Below are positions 9,633 through 20,984 of a stretch of DNA of 64,000 bases, one piece after another. The stretch lies in NCBI RefSeq assembly GCF_023498005.1, contig NZ_CP097289.1:7874001-7938000 (forward strand). Direction: 5' to 3'. Position 1 is the first letter of the stretch; each line of letters starts with the position of its first letter. The notes under the pieces were generated by a model. It was not told the DNA's origin, did not search any database, and saw only the letters and a program-made list of their open reading frames with translations. Source of the DNA: Streptomyces durmitorensis. Lineage in GTDB: Bacteria > Actinomycetota > Actinomycetes > Streptomycetales > Streptomycetaceae. The translations under genes and the position numbers were made by a program.

Positions 9633-9695
9633 GGCAGCCGACGCCTCTGGTGCGTGAGCCGACGCCTTCGGTGCGTCGGTGGCGATCCCGGTGCG

Positions 9696-9718
9696 TTGTC
9701 AGTGGCGTAGGGCAGCAT
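9696..9718 (+). promoter_or_regulatory. DNA-damage (RecA-NDp / PafBC type) promoter of dinB
   Basis: TTGTCAGTG (9696-9704) + 8 nt + CAGCAT (9713-9718) matches the SOS-independent damage promoter TGTCRGTG-N8-TAnnnT except for C in the first -10 position. The predicted start is about 9725, at the GTG of dinB, so the mRNA is leaderless. Confidence 0.7.
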
Positions 9719-9725
9719 CAGAGGT

Positions 9726-11147
9726 GTGAGAACCGCGCCCACGATTCTGCATCTCGACATGGATGCCTTCTACGCGTCTGCCGAGCAGGCCGCGAAGCCG
9801 AGTCTGCGCGGGAAAGCCGTGGTGGTGGGCGGGCTCGGACCGCGGGGTGTGGTGGCCACGGCCTCGTACGAAGCGCGGAAGTTCGGAGTGCACTCGGCGA
9901 TGCCCATGGGGCAGGCGCGGCGCCTGGTGCCCAATGCTGCCTATCTGGTGCCGCGCTTCGCGCTCTACCGCGACATCAGCGACCAGGTGATGGCGCTGCT
10001 GCGGGACCTTTCGCCGCTGGTGGAGCCGCTCAGCCTGGACGAGGCCTTCGTCGACCTGGAGGCGGGCGGTGTGGCCGACGACCAGGCGTCGGCGCTCGCC
10101 GTGGGCGAGCGGTTGCGCGCGGACATCAAGGCGGTGACGGGGCTCGCGGGCTCGGTCGGGCTCGCCGCGTGCAAGATGCTCGCGAAGATTGCCTCGGAGG
10201 ATGCCAAGCCGGACGGCCTGCGGCTCATAGTGCCGGGGACCGAGCGGGACCTGCTGGCGCCGATGCCGGTCCGGACCCTGCCCGGTGTCGGTCCTGCCAC
10301 CGGGGACCATCTGCGGCGGGGCGGGATCATGACGGTCGGGGAGATCGCCGAGGCGGGCGAGGACGAGCTCGTCAGGCTCCTCGGGAAGTCGCACGGGAGC
10401 GCGCTGTACGCGATGGCGCTGGCGCGGGACGAGCGGCCCGTGGTGGCGGAGCGGGAGTCCAAGTCGGTCAGCGTCGAGGACACGTACGACGTGGACATCC
10501 ATGACCGGGTACGCGTCAGGGGCGAGGTGGCGCGGCTCGCCGACCGCTGTGTGGAGCGGCTGCGGGCGGCAGGGCACTCGGGGCGGACCATCGTCCTGAA
10601 GGTGCGGCGCTTCGACTTCTCGACGCTGACGCGCTCCGAGACGCTGAGAGGGCCGACGGACGACCCTGGAGTGGTGCGGGAGGCCGCCGCGCGGCTGCTC
10701 GAGTCCGTGGACACCACCGGAGGCGTGCGGCTCCTTGGGGTGGGCGTCACGGGGCTCGCGGACTACACGCAGGAGGATCTCTTCGCGCAGGCCCAGGCAC
10801 AGGCCGAGGCCGAGGAGGCCATGGAGACGCAGCGGGAGGCCGAGGCGCAGGCGCAGGGGGAGCGGGCCGGGGAGGCTCCGGCGGAAGCCGTGGGCGTGGG
10901 CGAGACGGTGGAGGTGCCGGTCGCTCCGGCCGAGCGGCGGTGGGCCGCCGGGCACGATGTGCGGCATGCCGAGTACGGGCACGGGTGGGTGCAGGGCAGC
11001 GGCCTGGGGCGGGTCACGGTGCGTTTCGAGACGCCGGAGTCGTCGGTTCCGGGGCGGGTGCGGACGTTCCGTACGGATGATCCGGAGCTGGAGCCCGCGG
11101 AGCCCTTGCCGCTGGTGGCCTCGCCTGAGGCGTTGGAGCCGCAGTGA
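9726..11147 (+). CDS. dinB: DNA polymerase IV (DinB) with a C-terminal extension
   Basis: This 473-aa Y-family translesion polymerase carries the palm motifs HLDMDAFYASAEQ (residues 9-21) and LSLDEAFVDL (about 102-111), which supply the catalytic acidic residues, then SVGLAACKMLAKIAS and helix-hairpin-helix and little-finger regions up to about 350. The usual DinB length is 350-400. Here a Gln/Glu/Ala-rich linker (about 355-395) leads to a terminal segment (about 400-445, AGHDVRHAEYGHGWVQ and GRVTVRFETPE). That segment looks like the small Tudor-like domain at the C-terminus of UvrD/PcrA helicases, which binds RNA polymerase. It is preceded by a damage-responsive promoter and probably starts leaderless at GTG 9726. 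Confidence 0.93.
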   Translation: MRTAPTILHLDMDAFYASAEQAAKPSLRGKAVVVGGLGPRGVVATASYEARKFGVHSAMPMGQARRLVPNAAYLVPRFALYRDISDQVMALLRDLSPLVEPLSLDEAFVDLEAGGVADDQASALAVGERLRADIKAVTGLAGSVGLAACKMLAKIASEDAKPDGLRLIVPGTERDLLAPMPVRTLPGVGPATGDHLRRGGIMTVGEIAEAGEDELVRLLGKSHGSALYAMALARDERPVVAERESKSVSVEDTYDVDIHDRVRVRGEVARLADRCVERLRAAGHSGRTIVLKVRRFDFSTLTRSETLRGPTDDPGVVREAAARLLESVDTTGGVRLLGVGVTGLADYTQEDLFAQAQAQAEAEEAMETQREAEAQAQGERAGEAPAEAVGVGETVEVPVAPAERRWAAGHDVRHAEYGHGWVQGSGLGRVTVRFETPESSVPGRVRTFRTDDPELEPAEPLPLVASPEALEPQ

Positions 11148-11193
11148 CGGCGGTACGGCGACGGCCGCGGTCGCCTGGGGCGGCCGGTGAAGG

Positions 11194-11574
11194 TCAGGGC
11201 GTCTCCCGGCCCGCGATGTGGCCGAAGTCCTGGTCCGGTGGGGGTGGGGACTGCGGGGGCGTGATGTCAAGGCCGTAGTGGTGGTAGAGCTGGAGTTCCT
11301 GTTCGGGGGAGAGGTGGCGGCCCACGCCGAAATCGGGGGCGTCCTTGATCAGGGAGCGCTCGAAGGGGATGCGCAGGGTGCCGTCGCTCGTGAGCTCGCT
11401 GGGCTCCAGGGGGACGAACGCGTCCCTGCTGAACAGACCGGTGCGTATGGCCGCCCACTCCGGGGCGCCGGTGGCGTCGTCGAGATAGACCTCGTCGATC
11501 GTGCCGATCTTCGCCCCGTTCCGGTCGAACGCCTTGCGGCCGATCAGGTTGCGCGGATCGATATCGGTCTGCAC
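11194..11574 (-). CDS. PRC-barrel domain protein
   Basis: This 126-aa soluble protein has one PRC-barrel domain (about 8-80: LIGRKAFDRNGAKIGTIDEVYLDD, then a VPL strand), followed by a short helix and a proline-rich tail. PRC barrels are small beta-barrels used as adaptor or RNA/protein-binding modules (RimM, photosynthetic reaction centre H subunit). This Streptomyces subgroup has no assigned role. It converges with dinB (46-bp gap) and diverges from the glycine riboswitch/gcvP transcript, with about 150 bp shared upstream. Confidence 0.85.
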   Translation of the reverse strand: MQTDIDPRNLIGRKAFDRNGAKIGTIDEVYLDDATGAPEWAAIRTGLFSRDAFVPLEPSELTSDGTLRIPFERSLIKDAPDFGVGRHLSPEQELQLYHHYGLDITPPQSPPPPDQDFGHIAGRETP

Positions 11575-11725
11575 GGGCCCTCCAACTGGTCGAGGCTTGT
11601 CGAAGTGGGGCGTAACTCATCCTTGTTCGTTCGTAATCACTACGAAAGAGCACTTCGGGGCAGGCGGCCACTCGAGGGATCGGCCGCGGTCCTCGCTGGT
11701 AGGCTGGCGCTTGGCTGCTGACCCC

Positions 11726-11952
11726 GTGCGGGAGAGCTCTCCGGTGGAGACACCGGGGGCGCCGAAGGAGCAACTCCTCCCCGGAATCTCTCAGGCCCCT
11801 GTACCGCACGGACGAGGTCACTCTGGAAAGTAGGGCGGGCGTCGGGCGGGCACGTTCGAATCCCTTCCTCACCGACGGTGAAAGCCGGCACGGCGTCTCT
11901 CGCGAGGCACGGGCCGGTGAAGCTCTCAGGTTGAGATGACAGAGGGGGAGGC
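11726..11952 (+). ncRNA. Tandem glycine riboswitch upstream of gcvP
   Basis: Two glycine aptamers lie back to back. The first (about 11726-11829) has GCGGGAGAG, GCCGAAGGAGCAA, ATCTCTCAGG and the closing ACTCTGGAAAG. The second (about 11850-11952) has GGTGAAAGCC, AGCTCTCAGG and GATGACAGAGGGG. The paired aptamers and the linker form are the classic cooperative arrangement. It ends about 60 nt before the gcvP start, and no terminator hairpin is obvious between it and the gene. In Streptomyces such switches turn on glycine cleavage genes when glycine is high; that direction is taken from knowledge of the family. Confidence 0.93.
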
Positions 11953-12013
11953 CGTCCGGGTACCCGCGCCGTGGTGCCCCTCGCAGGTCGCGTCAGACCA
12001 GGAGGCCTCCGCA

Positions 12014-14899
<2,886 letters not shown>

Positions 14900-14921
14900 T
14901 ATCGGGTCCCGAACATGCGTG

Positions 14922-14963
14922 GGGGCCGGTCCGGAGGTTGTTGCTCCGGGTCGGCCCCTTTGT
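14922..14963 (+). terminator. gcvP terminator
   Basis: A 15-bp stem with two wobble pairs (14922-14936 with 14944-14958, loop GTTGTTG) is followed by TTTGTT, 22 nt after the gcvP stop. Confidence 0.85.
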
Positions 14964-14986
14964 TCTGTGTGCCGTGTGTCGCCGCG

Positions 14987-15259
14987 TCAGGCGGCGGTCA
15001 TGATCTCGTCCGTGCCCAGTGGCCTGTGCGGAGCGATGATCTGGCCGTCCGGCAGCAGCTCACCGGTGTCCTCGAAGAGCAGGACGCCGTTGCACAGCAG
15101 GCTCCAGCCCTGCTCCGGGTGGCTCGCCATGAGGAGCGCGGCTTCCCGGTCGGCGGAGTCGGCTGTCGGGCACGGTGGTTGGTGCTGGCACATGGAAGGG
15201 TTCTTTCGCTGCGATGTGATGGCTGTGACGTCTGCCTTGCGGCTCGATGCGGTGTTCAT
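14987..15259 (-). CDS. DUF5999-type small conserved Streptomyces protein
   Basis: The conserved part is about 68 aa and begins MCQHQPPCPTADSADREAA. It contains HPEQGWSLLCNGVLLFEDTG and a DGxIIAPHRP motif, a pattern I recall as DUF5999 of Streptomyces. Two cysteines and a histidine near the start could bind metal, but no function is known. Two starts are possible: ATG 15259 (preceded by a GGGGGG run, 90 aa) or ATG 15193 (68 aa, the usual family start). The upstream region on its 5' side carries the 12-bp repeats at 15429-15476. Confidence 0.75.
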   Translation of the reverse strand: MNTASSRKADVTAITSQRKNPSMCQHQPPCPTADSADREAALLMASHPEQGWSLLCNGVLLFEDTGELLPDGQIIAPHRPLGTDEIMTAA

Positions 15260-15428
15260 GGCCGCCCCCCGTTTAGTCGGTCCGGTCCCAGTGTTGCCCT
15301 ACGGCAGTCAATCCGCAGGGATTTGGCTGCAGCGCTCCTTACTGCTTAATGACGTATCACCCGCCCGGACGGTTCAGCCCAACTGCACTGTCTCTTCGGG
15401 TGGTTCGGGGTGGTCATACCGGGCTAGT

Positions 15429-15476
15429 CCGTATGGGCATCCGTACGTGCATCTGTACGTGCATCTGTACGGGCAC
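15429..15476. repeat. Four tandem 12-bp repeats
   Basis: Four consecutive 12-mers: CCGTATGGGCAT, CCGTACGTGCAT, CTGTACGTGCAT, CTGTACGGGCAC. They lie in the 276-bp gap between the genes at 15259 and 15536, both on the - strand. The core GTACGTGCA is itself partly palindromic, so these could be repeated operator sites. The rest of the gap shows nothing further that I can identify. Confidence 0.8.
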
Positions 15477-15535
15477 AGGACGCGCCGGGCCCCGCGGCCG
15501 GGAACGGCGGCGGGGCACGTGAACGTAGGGCGGGG

Positions 15536-16120
15536 TCAGGCGGGTGAGCCGAGCAGCGGTGCCGGGGCCATGCGGTGGGTGAGGACCTTGAGGAGCTCCG
15601 CGGCGCGGTGCGGGCGGTGTGCCGCGATGCCGGGAGGCGCGGGCGCCAGGGGCACGAGGATGTCGGAGGGCGCGAGATGACCGCCCGCGCCGTCCGCCGT
15701 GCAGTCGCCGTGCAGCCAGAGTGTCAGCATGTAGAGCTCGGGTACGGACAACAGGCGGGGCTGGTAGGGCATCGGCATCGCCTCGGCATGGCGCAGGGCG
15801 CGCTCGGTGGACGCGATGTAGGGGCCCTCGAAGAAGTGGGAGAAGGTCCATCCGTCAGGTGTCAGCATCGTGTCCGCCGCGGCGACGGCTCGCTCGCCGG
15901 AGCGGATCAGGAAGCGCCACCCGGCGAGCCGGGTGGGCGATGTGCCCGACGGGGCGATCCGGTCAAGCACGTGGACGGGCAACGGGAGTTCGGGGCTCGT
16001 CGGTCCCTGCGCGGCGCGCAGGGACGGGGTGCGGGCTTCGCGTACGGCGGTGGGTGAACCGAGTGCCGCGAGGACGCTGCGCAGGGCGGGCGCGGGAGCC
16101 GGGGGGACTTGCAGCGGCAT
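15536..16120 (-). CDS. Hypothetical protein, actinomycete-specific
   Basis: This 194-aa protein belongs to no family I recognise. It has an Ala/Pro-rich N-terminal third, then a region with a possible conserved core (GWRFLIRSGERAVAAADTM; GWTFSHFFEGPYI; LLSVPELYMLTLWLHGD). There is no signal peptide or membrane helix. GAGAGG about 9 nt upstream supports the ATG. Codon use is like its neighbours, so it is a real gene. It diverges from the GCS2-like gene across a 497-bp gap. Confidence 0.7.
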   Translation of the reverse strand: MPLQVPPAPAPALRSVLAALGSPTAVREARTPSLRAAQGPTSPELPLPVHVLDRIAPSGTSPTRLAGWRFLIRSGERAVAAADTMLTPDGWTFSHFFEGPYIASTERALRHAEAMPMPYQPRLLSVPELYMLTLWLHGDCTADGAGGHLAPSDILVPLAPAPPGIAAHRPHRAAELLKVLTHRMAPAPLLGSPA

Positions 16121-16617
16121 GATGGGTCGCCTCTCTCATTCGACAGGCACGGTGGAACGAGGACAGGTGCGGACGTCGCTGTCTGCTCCGAAGTCAGAGG
16201 GGGCGGGGGCAGGGGACCGCGAGCGCCAACTCTCTGCCTCGTTCGCGGAGTTTATACGACACGTGTTCAGGCATTGTTTCGTCTAACCGCACCGGATATT
16301 GCCTGCAAGGCGATATCCGGTCGCCATTTTGCGGGCTTTATCCCGATTCCAGAAGAGTCCGGGCGTTTGACCTCGGCACCCTTCTCGGGAGCGGACGGCC
16401 GATTCTCATCGGTGTTTTTCACCAGGGTGCGGTGCGAGGATTCCCCGACGTCCGTTCATGCCTGGTGAATGTGCCGCACGGATCGTGGGTCGAGCGTACT
16501 GGTCCGGAGGCATGTGCGGGGCGTTATCGATCACATTGCAGGGCATCATCCTGGGCATCATCCACCGAGACGCAGCGGCCGGATCATTGGCTGTCCATCC
16601 GAGGAGGGGACGCTTCG
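16121..16617. other. 497-bp intergenic region with a strong hairpin
   Basis: This divergent intergenic region is noticeably less GC-rich than its surroundings. A 13-bp stem with one T-G wobble (16291-16303 with 16309-16321, loop TGCAA) stands in the middle. No convincing ORF or promoter boxes were found. It may hold the promoters of both flanking genes, with the hairpin as operator or attenuator. Confidence 0.6.
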
Positions 16618-18135
16618 ATGGGGGAGAAGGTCGTAGCAGGAACGTTTGACCTGGCTGAGCGGAGCCGGTACCGGGCCAAGCTCAGGGAGTGTCTCGCGGG
16701 GCTCCGGAGGCTGTTGGACGAGGAGCGGTTCGACCGGCCCAAGAACCTGATGGGTGTGGAGATAGAGCTGAATCTCGCGGGCCCCGACGGCATGCCGAGA
16801 ATGCTGAATGCGGAAGTACTGGAACGCATCGCGAGCCGTGACTTCCAGACGGAACTCGGAATGTTCAATCTTGAAGTCAATATCGCACCGCACCGATTGG
16901 GCGGACGTGTGCTCGACCGGCTCGCCGAGGAGCTGCGCACCGGCCTCGCCTATGCCCACCGCAAAGCGAACGAGGTGAACGCGGGCATCGTGATGATCGG
17001 CATTCTGCCGACGCTCGCGCACCACGACCTGGTCTCGGGAAACCTCTCCGACGTCGACCGCTACGCGCTGCTCAACGACCAGATCGTGGCCGCGCGCGGC
17101 GAGGACTTCGTCCTGGACATCCAGGGCGTGGAGCGGCTGACCTGCACGTCGGGGTCGATCGCGCCCGAAGCGGCGTGCACATCCGTGCAGTTGCACCTCC
17201 AGGTCACGCCGGGCAGGTTCGCCGACGTGTGGAACGCGGCGCAGGCCGTCGCCGCCGCGCAGATCGCCGTCGGCGCCAACGCGCCGTTCCTGTTCGGGCG
17301 TGAGCTGTGGCGCGAGTCGCGGCCACCGCTGTTCCTCCAGTCCACCGACACCCGCCCGCCCGAACTCCAGGCGCAGGGCGTGCGGCCGCGGACCTGGTTC
17401 GGGGAGCGCTGGATCAGCGACGCGTACGAGCTCTTCGAGGAGAACCTGCGCTACTTTCCCGCGCTGCTTCCCCTCATGGACGACGAGAACCCGCTGGAGG
17501 TGCTCGACGACGGCCGGGTGCCGCAGCTCGGCGAACTCGTCCTGCACAACGGCACCGTGTACCGCTGGAACCGCCCCGTGTACGGCATCGCCGACGGGGT
17601 CCCGCACCTGCGCGTGGAGAACCGCGTCCTGCCCGCGGGCCCCACCGTCACCGACGTCATCGCCAACGCGGCCTTCTACTACGGCGTCGTACGCGCCCTG
17701 GCGGAGGAACCGAGGCCCGTGTGGACCCGGCTGCCCTTCGAGGCCGCGGCCGCCAACTTCGACACCGCCTGCCGCGACGGCATCGAGGCCCGTCTGCGGT
17801 GGCCCCGGCGCGGCCGGTACGGAGGGGTGGTCGAGGTGCCCGCGGTCGCTCTCGTGCGCGACGAGCTGCTGCCGCTCGCCGCGGCCGGGCTCGACGCGTG
17901 GGGAGTCGAGCCCGCCGACCGGGACTTCTATCTCGGCGTCATCGAGGAGCGGTGCAGGCGGCGGGTGAACGGGGCGTCCTGGCAGGCGGCGACGTACCAC
18001 CAGGCCCTGGAGACCGGGCTCGAACGCGAGGACGCGCTCGCCGCGACCACCCGGCGCTACGCCGAGCTGATGCATGCGGGGGACCCGGTGCACACCTGGC
18101 CGGTGGGGCTGCCCGAGCCGGCGGTGCTGAGCTGA
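16618..18135 (+). CDS. Glutamate-cysteine ligase family 2 (GCS2)-like protein
   Basis: This 505-aa member of the carboxylate-amine ligase (GCS2) fold has an N-terminal GVEIELNLAGPDG metal/ATP motif (about 44-56), then ELGMFNLEVNIAPH and TSVQLHLQV, which are typical of ATP-dependent glutamate-cysteine ligases such as EgtA and GshA relatives. It is longer than EgtA (about 430 aa), and no ergothioneine genes are nearby, so the substrate is unclear. The GAGGAGGG at 16601-16608 selects ATG 16618; an open frame runs 186 nt further upstream but lacks a good start. It converges with the next gene over a shared hairpin. Confidence 0.82.
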   Translation: MGEKVVAGTFDLAERSRYRAKLRECLAGLRRLLDEERFDRPKNLMGVEIELNLAGPDGMPRMLNAEVLERIASRDFQTELGMFNLEVNIAPHRLGGRVLDRLAEELRTGLAYAHRKANEVNAGIVMIGILPTLAHHDLVSGNLSDVDRYALLNDQIVAARGEDFVLDIQGVERLTCTSGSIAPEAACTSVQLHLQVTPGRFADVWNAAQAVAAAQIAVGANAPFLFGRELWRESRPPLFLQSTDTRPPELQAQGVRPRTWFGERWISDAYELFEENLRYFPALLPLMDDENPLEVLDDGRVPQLGELVLHNGTVYRWNRPVYGIADGVPHLRVENRVLPAGPTVTDVIANAAFYYGVVRALAEEPRPVWTRLPFEAAAANFDTACRDGIEARLRWPRRGRYGGVVEVPAVALVRDELLPLAAAGLDAWGVEPADRDFYLGVIEERCRRRVNGASWQAATYHQALETGLEREDALAATTRRYAELMHAGDPVHTWPVGLPEPAVLS

Positions 18136-18151
18136 GCCTTCAGGGCTCAGC
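18131..18151. terminator. Bidirectional terminator hairpin
   Basis: An 8-bp stem GCTGAGCC/GGCTCAGC (loop TTCAG) overlaps the two convergent stop codons at 18135 and 18147 and can serve both genes. Confidence 0.65.
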
Positions 18152-19919
18152 CGTGGCTGCCCGCCTCCATGATGGCCTTGAGGATGACCGCGTGGATCTG
18201 GGCCGGGTCGTCGACCTGGTGACCTGATCCGCCGGTCGCCTCCGCGATCTGCACGACCTCCTCCTTGTCCGCGTTCGGGCCGACCGCGATGGCGATGAGC
18301 GGCACCGGGCGCTTGGGGTCGGAGAGGTTCTCCAGCTGCGAGACGAGGTTGCTGCGGGAGAGGGATCCGGGGTCCTGGTTGGCGCCGTCCGTGAGCACCA
18401 CGAGCGCGTTGAACTTGCCCTTCGCGTACGTGGACGCGGCTTCCTTGTACGCCGCCAGCGTGGTGTCGTACAGGCCGGTCGCGCCGCCCGGGATGGGCGC
18501 CAGGTCGCTGAAGGCCTCGGAGACCTTGTCCCGCTGGGTGCCCTCGCCCAAGCGGTCGCCGAGGCGCTGCGTCGGCACGAGCTTGCGGTAGTCACGCTTG
18601 CCGTCCAGGAGGGTGGCGAACTCCCAGAGGCCGATCTCGTCCTCGTCGGTGAACCCCGCGAGCGCTTGCAGGAGCGAGGACTTGGTGACCTCCATCCGGG
18701 TCTGGCCCCGGCCCGGCACGAACTCGCCCATGGAGTCCGAGACGTCGACGACCGTGCTGATCCTGGCGCTCTGGACGGTGATCGTCCACATGCCGAGCGT
18801 CTCCTGGAGCTCCTTCTCGGAGGGAGGCTCGCTCGGATCGTCGGAGTACGGCTGGGGGGTGCGGCCGCCGGCGGCCGTGACGAGTTTGGCCGAGGGGTCG
18901 TCGGTGCCGGTCCTGAAGCCGTGTTTCTCCAGGATCGCGCGCCCCTGCTCGTCGCTGAACAGCGTCATGAAGCGCAGGGCGGCCCGGCTCTGGTCCGTGG
19001 ACAGGTCGTCCTCCTGGACCAGCGTGTACGGGTAGTCGAGGCGCGGCGAGCCGTCCTTCGGATAGAACATGTCCAGGCTGTTCTCCTCGCCCGCCGAGGC
19101 GTTGTGCTCGAACGCGGCCTGCTCGGAGAGGATCAGCGCCTGATTGCGGCGCGGGTTGCCCTGCTCCGTGCCGGAGGAGTCGCGGGCCAGGGTGTCCAGG
19201 AGCTGGCCGTCGCTGTCGGACGTGCGCGCCGACAGGGCCTTGGCCATCCCGGCGGCCTGGGTGTCGCCGTCCTTGCCGCCCGACTTCTTCGCCGACGTGC
19301 TCAGCTTGGCGAGCGCGAGGAGGCCGGTCGCGCTGCGGGCCGGATCGGCGGCGCCGAGCCGCAGCTTGTCGCCCTTCATCGCCGCGCCGGCCAACTCCGG
19401 CCAGTTGTACGTCTTCTTGGGCCAGCCAAGGCCTTCGGCGGCCGAAGGGACCATGGCCATGCCAACCGGGGACGAGGCTATGTTCCCCGCCGGCGACACC
19501 TTGGTCTGCCGGCCGCCCAGGGCGACGCGCTGGAGCCAGAGCGCGGAGTCCGGCACCCACACGTCGTAGCCGGGATCGCCCGTGCCCGTGCGCAGCTGGT
19601 CGGCGACCTTGTACGAATCGCGGGCGGTGATCCGTACGTCGATGCATGATCCGTCGGAGGAGACCTCCTTCTCGCGCGCGTCGTCGGCGGCCGTGCGCAG
19701 GGCGGGGGCGATGGCGGGGGCGGCCACGACGTCCACCCGCACCGCGTCGTCGCTGCACGAGCCGCCGAAGGTGAGCAGATCGCTGCGGACGGCGACCGCG
19801 GTGCCCGCGGCGACCGTCAGGACGAGCGCCGTCGCGACGGCCACCGTGCGGCCGCGGGTGCGTGGCCGTGGGTCGGGTGCGTCGGTCCCGTACTCATCGG
19901 GCAAGCTGTGACGTCCCAT
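18147..19919 (-). CDS. Secreted substrate-binding plus von Willebrand factor A domain protein
   Basis: This 590-aa protein has a short cytoplasmic tail, an uncleaved signal or membrane anchor (about 23-45, VAVATALVLTVAAGTAVAV), a periplasmic-binding-protein-like domain (about 55-370) related to molybdate/sulphate-type solute binding, and a C-terminal VWA domain (about 385-585). The MIDAS is intact: DVSDS at about 392-396, then a T and VVLTDG at about 507-512. It is an outward-facing, metal-dependent adhesion or scaffold protein; no transporter is adjacent, so transport is unlikely. ATG 19919 has AAGGAGG about 12 nt upstream and starts the conserved MGRHSLPD segment. Confidence 0.83.
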   Translation of the reverse strand: MGRHSLPDEYGTDAPDPRPRTRGRTVAVATALVLTVAAGTAVAVRSDLLTFGGSCSDDAVRVDVVAAPAIAPALRTAADDAREKEVSSDGSCIDVRITARDSYKVADQLRTGTGDPGYDVWVPDSALWLQRVALGGRQTKVSPAGNIASSPVGMAMVPSAAEGLGWPKKTYNWPELAGAAMKGDKLRLGAADPARSATGLLALAKLSTSAKKSGGKDGDTQAAGMAKALSARTSDSDGQLLDTLARDSSGTEQGNPRRNQALILSEQAAFEHNASAGEENSLDMFYPKDGSPRLDYPYTLVQEDDLSTDQSRAALRFMTLFSDEQGRAILEKHGFRTGTDDPSAKLVTAAGGRTPQPYSDDPSEPPSEKELQETLGMWTITVQSARISTVVDVSDSMGEFVPGRGQTRMEVTKSSLLQALAGFTDEDEIGLWEFATLLDGKRDYRKLVPTQRLGDRLGEGTQRDKVSEAFSDLAPIPGGATGLYDTTLAAYKEAASTYAKGKFNALVVLTDGANQDPGSLSRSNLVSQLENLSDPKRPVPLIAIAVGPNADKEEVVQIAEATGGSGHQVDDPAQIHAVILKAIMEAGSHG

Positions 19920-20084
19920 GGCGGTGGTGCCCCTCCTTGAACGATGAAGCAAGGAAAGAGGGGGTGCATGACCGCAATCGGCGTCCGTCCCCCTCGGCCT
20001 GTCGCGCACGATCTTCGCAACTACATTCGAGACCCTAGCGGGGCGGAGATGGGGATGAGGCGGGATTACTCAACTGGAGGCGGA

Positions 20085-20885
20085 GTGCAAGCGGAGTCCG
20101 GGCCGTTGGCCGGTTCTTTTCGGGGCGAGGGGCCATCGCGACGGATCCTCCGGGACGAGACGCTGCTCGTCCTGGCGCTCTCGCTGGGCGCGAGCGGTGT
20201 TTCCGCGCTGATCAGCTTTGTCGGATCGGTCACCAAACCGGGTGGTCTGAAGGACCAGGCGGCGACCATGAACGCGTCGGCCGCTCCGGGGCGGCCGTGG
20301 CTTGATCTCGCGTGGCAATTGTTCGGAATCACCACGGCGTTGGTGCCGGTGGCCCTGGTCGCGCACTTCCTGATCAGGGAGGGCGCCGGGCTGCGCACGA
20401 TCGGCTTCGACCGGAGCAGGCCCTGGCCGGACCTGGGCCGCGGGGCGGCGATCGCGGCGCTGATCGGCAGCACCGGGATCGCCTTCTATCTGGCGGCGCG
20501 GGGGCTCGGGTTCAACCTGACGGTGGTGCCGGAGGACCTGCCCGACGTGTGGTGGAAGTACCCGGTGCTCGTGCTGTCCGCGGTGCAGAACGCGGTGCTC
20601 GAGGAAGTGATCGTCGTCGGCTATCTGCTGCGCAGGTTCGGGCAGTTGGGGTGGACGCCGATGGCCGCGCTGGTCGGGAGCTCGGTGCTGCGCGGCTCGT
20701 ACCACCTCTACCAGGGCATCGGCGGGTTCATCGGGAACATGGCGATGGGGGTGGTCTTCGTGCTCCTGTACCGGCGGTGGGGGAGGGTCGGGCCGCTGGT
20801 GGTGGCCCATGCGCTGCTGGACATCGGGGCGTTCGTCGGGTACGCGCTGCTCGCGGGGAAGGTGGGGTGGCTGCCCACGCCTTAG
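20085..20885 (+). CDS. CPBP family intramembrane glutamic endopeptidase
   Basis: This 266-aa polytopic protein has the three CPBP (Abi/Rce1-like) motifs: EEVIVVGYLLRRF (paired glutamates), SYHLYQG (histidine) and HALLDIGAF (HxxxD). These form the active site of intramembrane metal-independent proteases. There are about six to eight hydrophobic helices. GGAGG at 20076-20080 selects GTG 20085; longer in-frame starts upstream lack ribosome sites. The target is unknown: in bacteria such proteins process small peptides or confer bacteriocin self-immunity. It diverges from the VWA gene with a 165-bp shared upstream region. Confidence 0.85.
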   Translation: MQAESGPLAGSFRGEGPSRRILRDETLLVLALSLGASGVSALISFVGSVTKPGGLKDQAATMNASAAPGRPWLDLAWQLFGITTALVPVALVAHFLIREGAGLRTIGFDRSRPWPDLGRGAAIAALIGSTGIAFYLAARGLGFNLTVVPEDLPDVWWKYPVLVLSAVQNAVLEEVIVVGYLLRRFGQLGWTPMAALVGSSVLRGSYHLYQGIGGFIGNMAMGVVFVLLYRRWGRVGPLVVAHALLDIGAFVGYALLAGKVGWLPTP

Positions 20886-20916
20886 GCGGCGGGCAGGCGG
20901 GTGGTTCCTGGCGTGG

Positions 20917-20952
20917 CTGTGGGGACGTACGACAAGTCGTACGTCCCCACAG
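20917..20952. terminator. Bidirectional terminator, 17-bp perfect stem
   Basis: 20917-20933 pairs perfectly with 20936-20952 (2-nt apex, effectively a 4-nt loop). It lies between the convergent stops at 20885 and 20985. Confidence 0.8.
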
Positions 20953-20984
20953 TGACGTCGGGCGCGTCGGGCGTGTCCGGCGTG

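Noticed and set aside
16432..16617. Upstream extension of the GCS2-like gene
   Set aside because: The frame is open but without a ribosome site. GAGGAGGG before ATG 16618 and the family N-terminus favour the later start.
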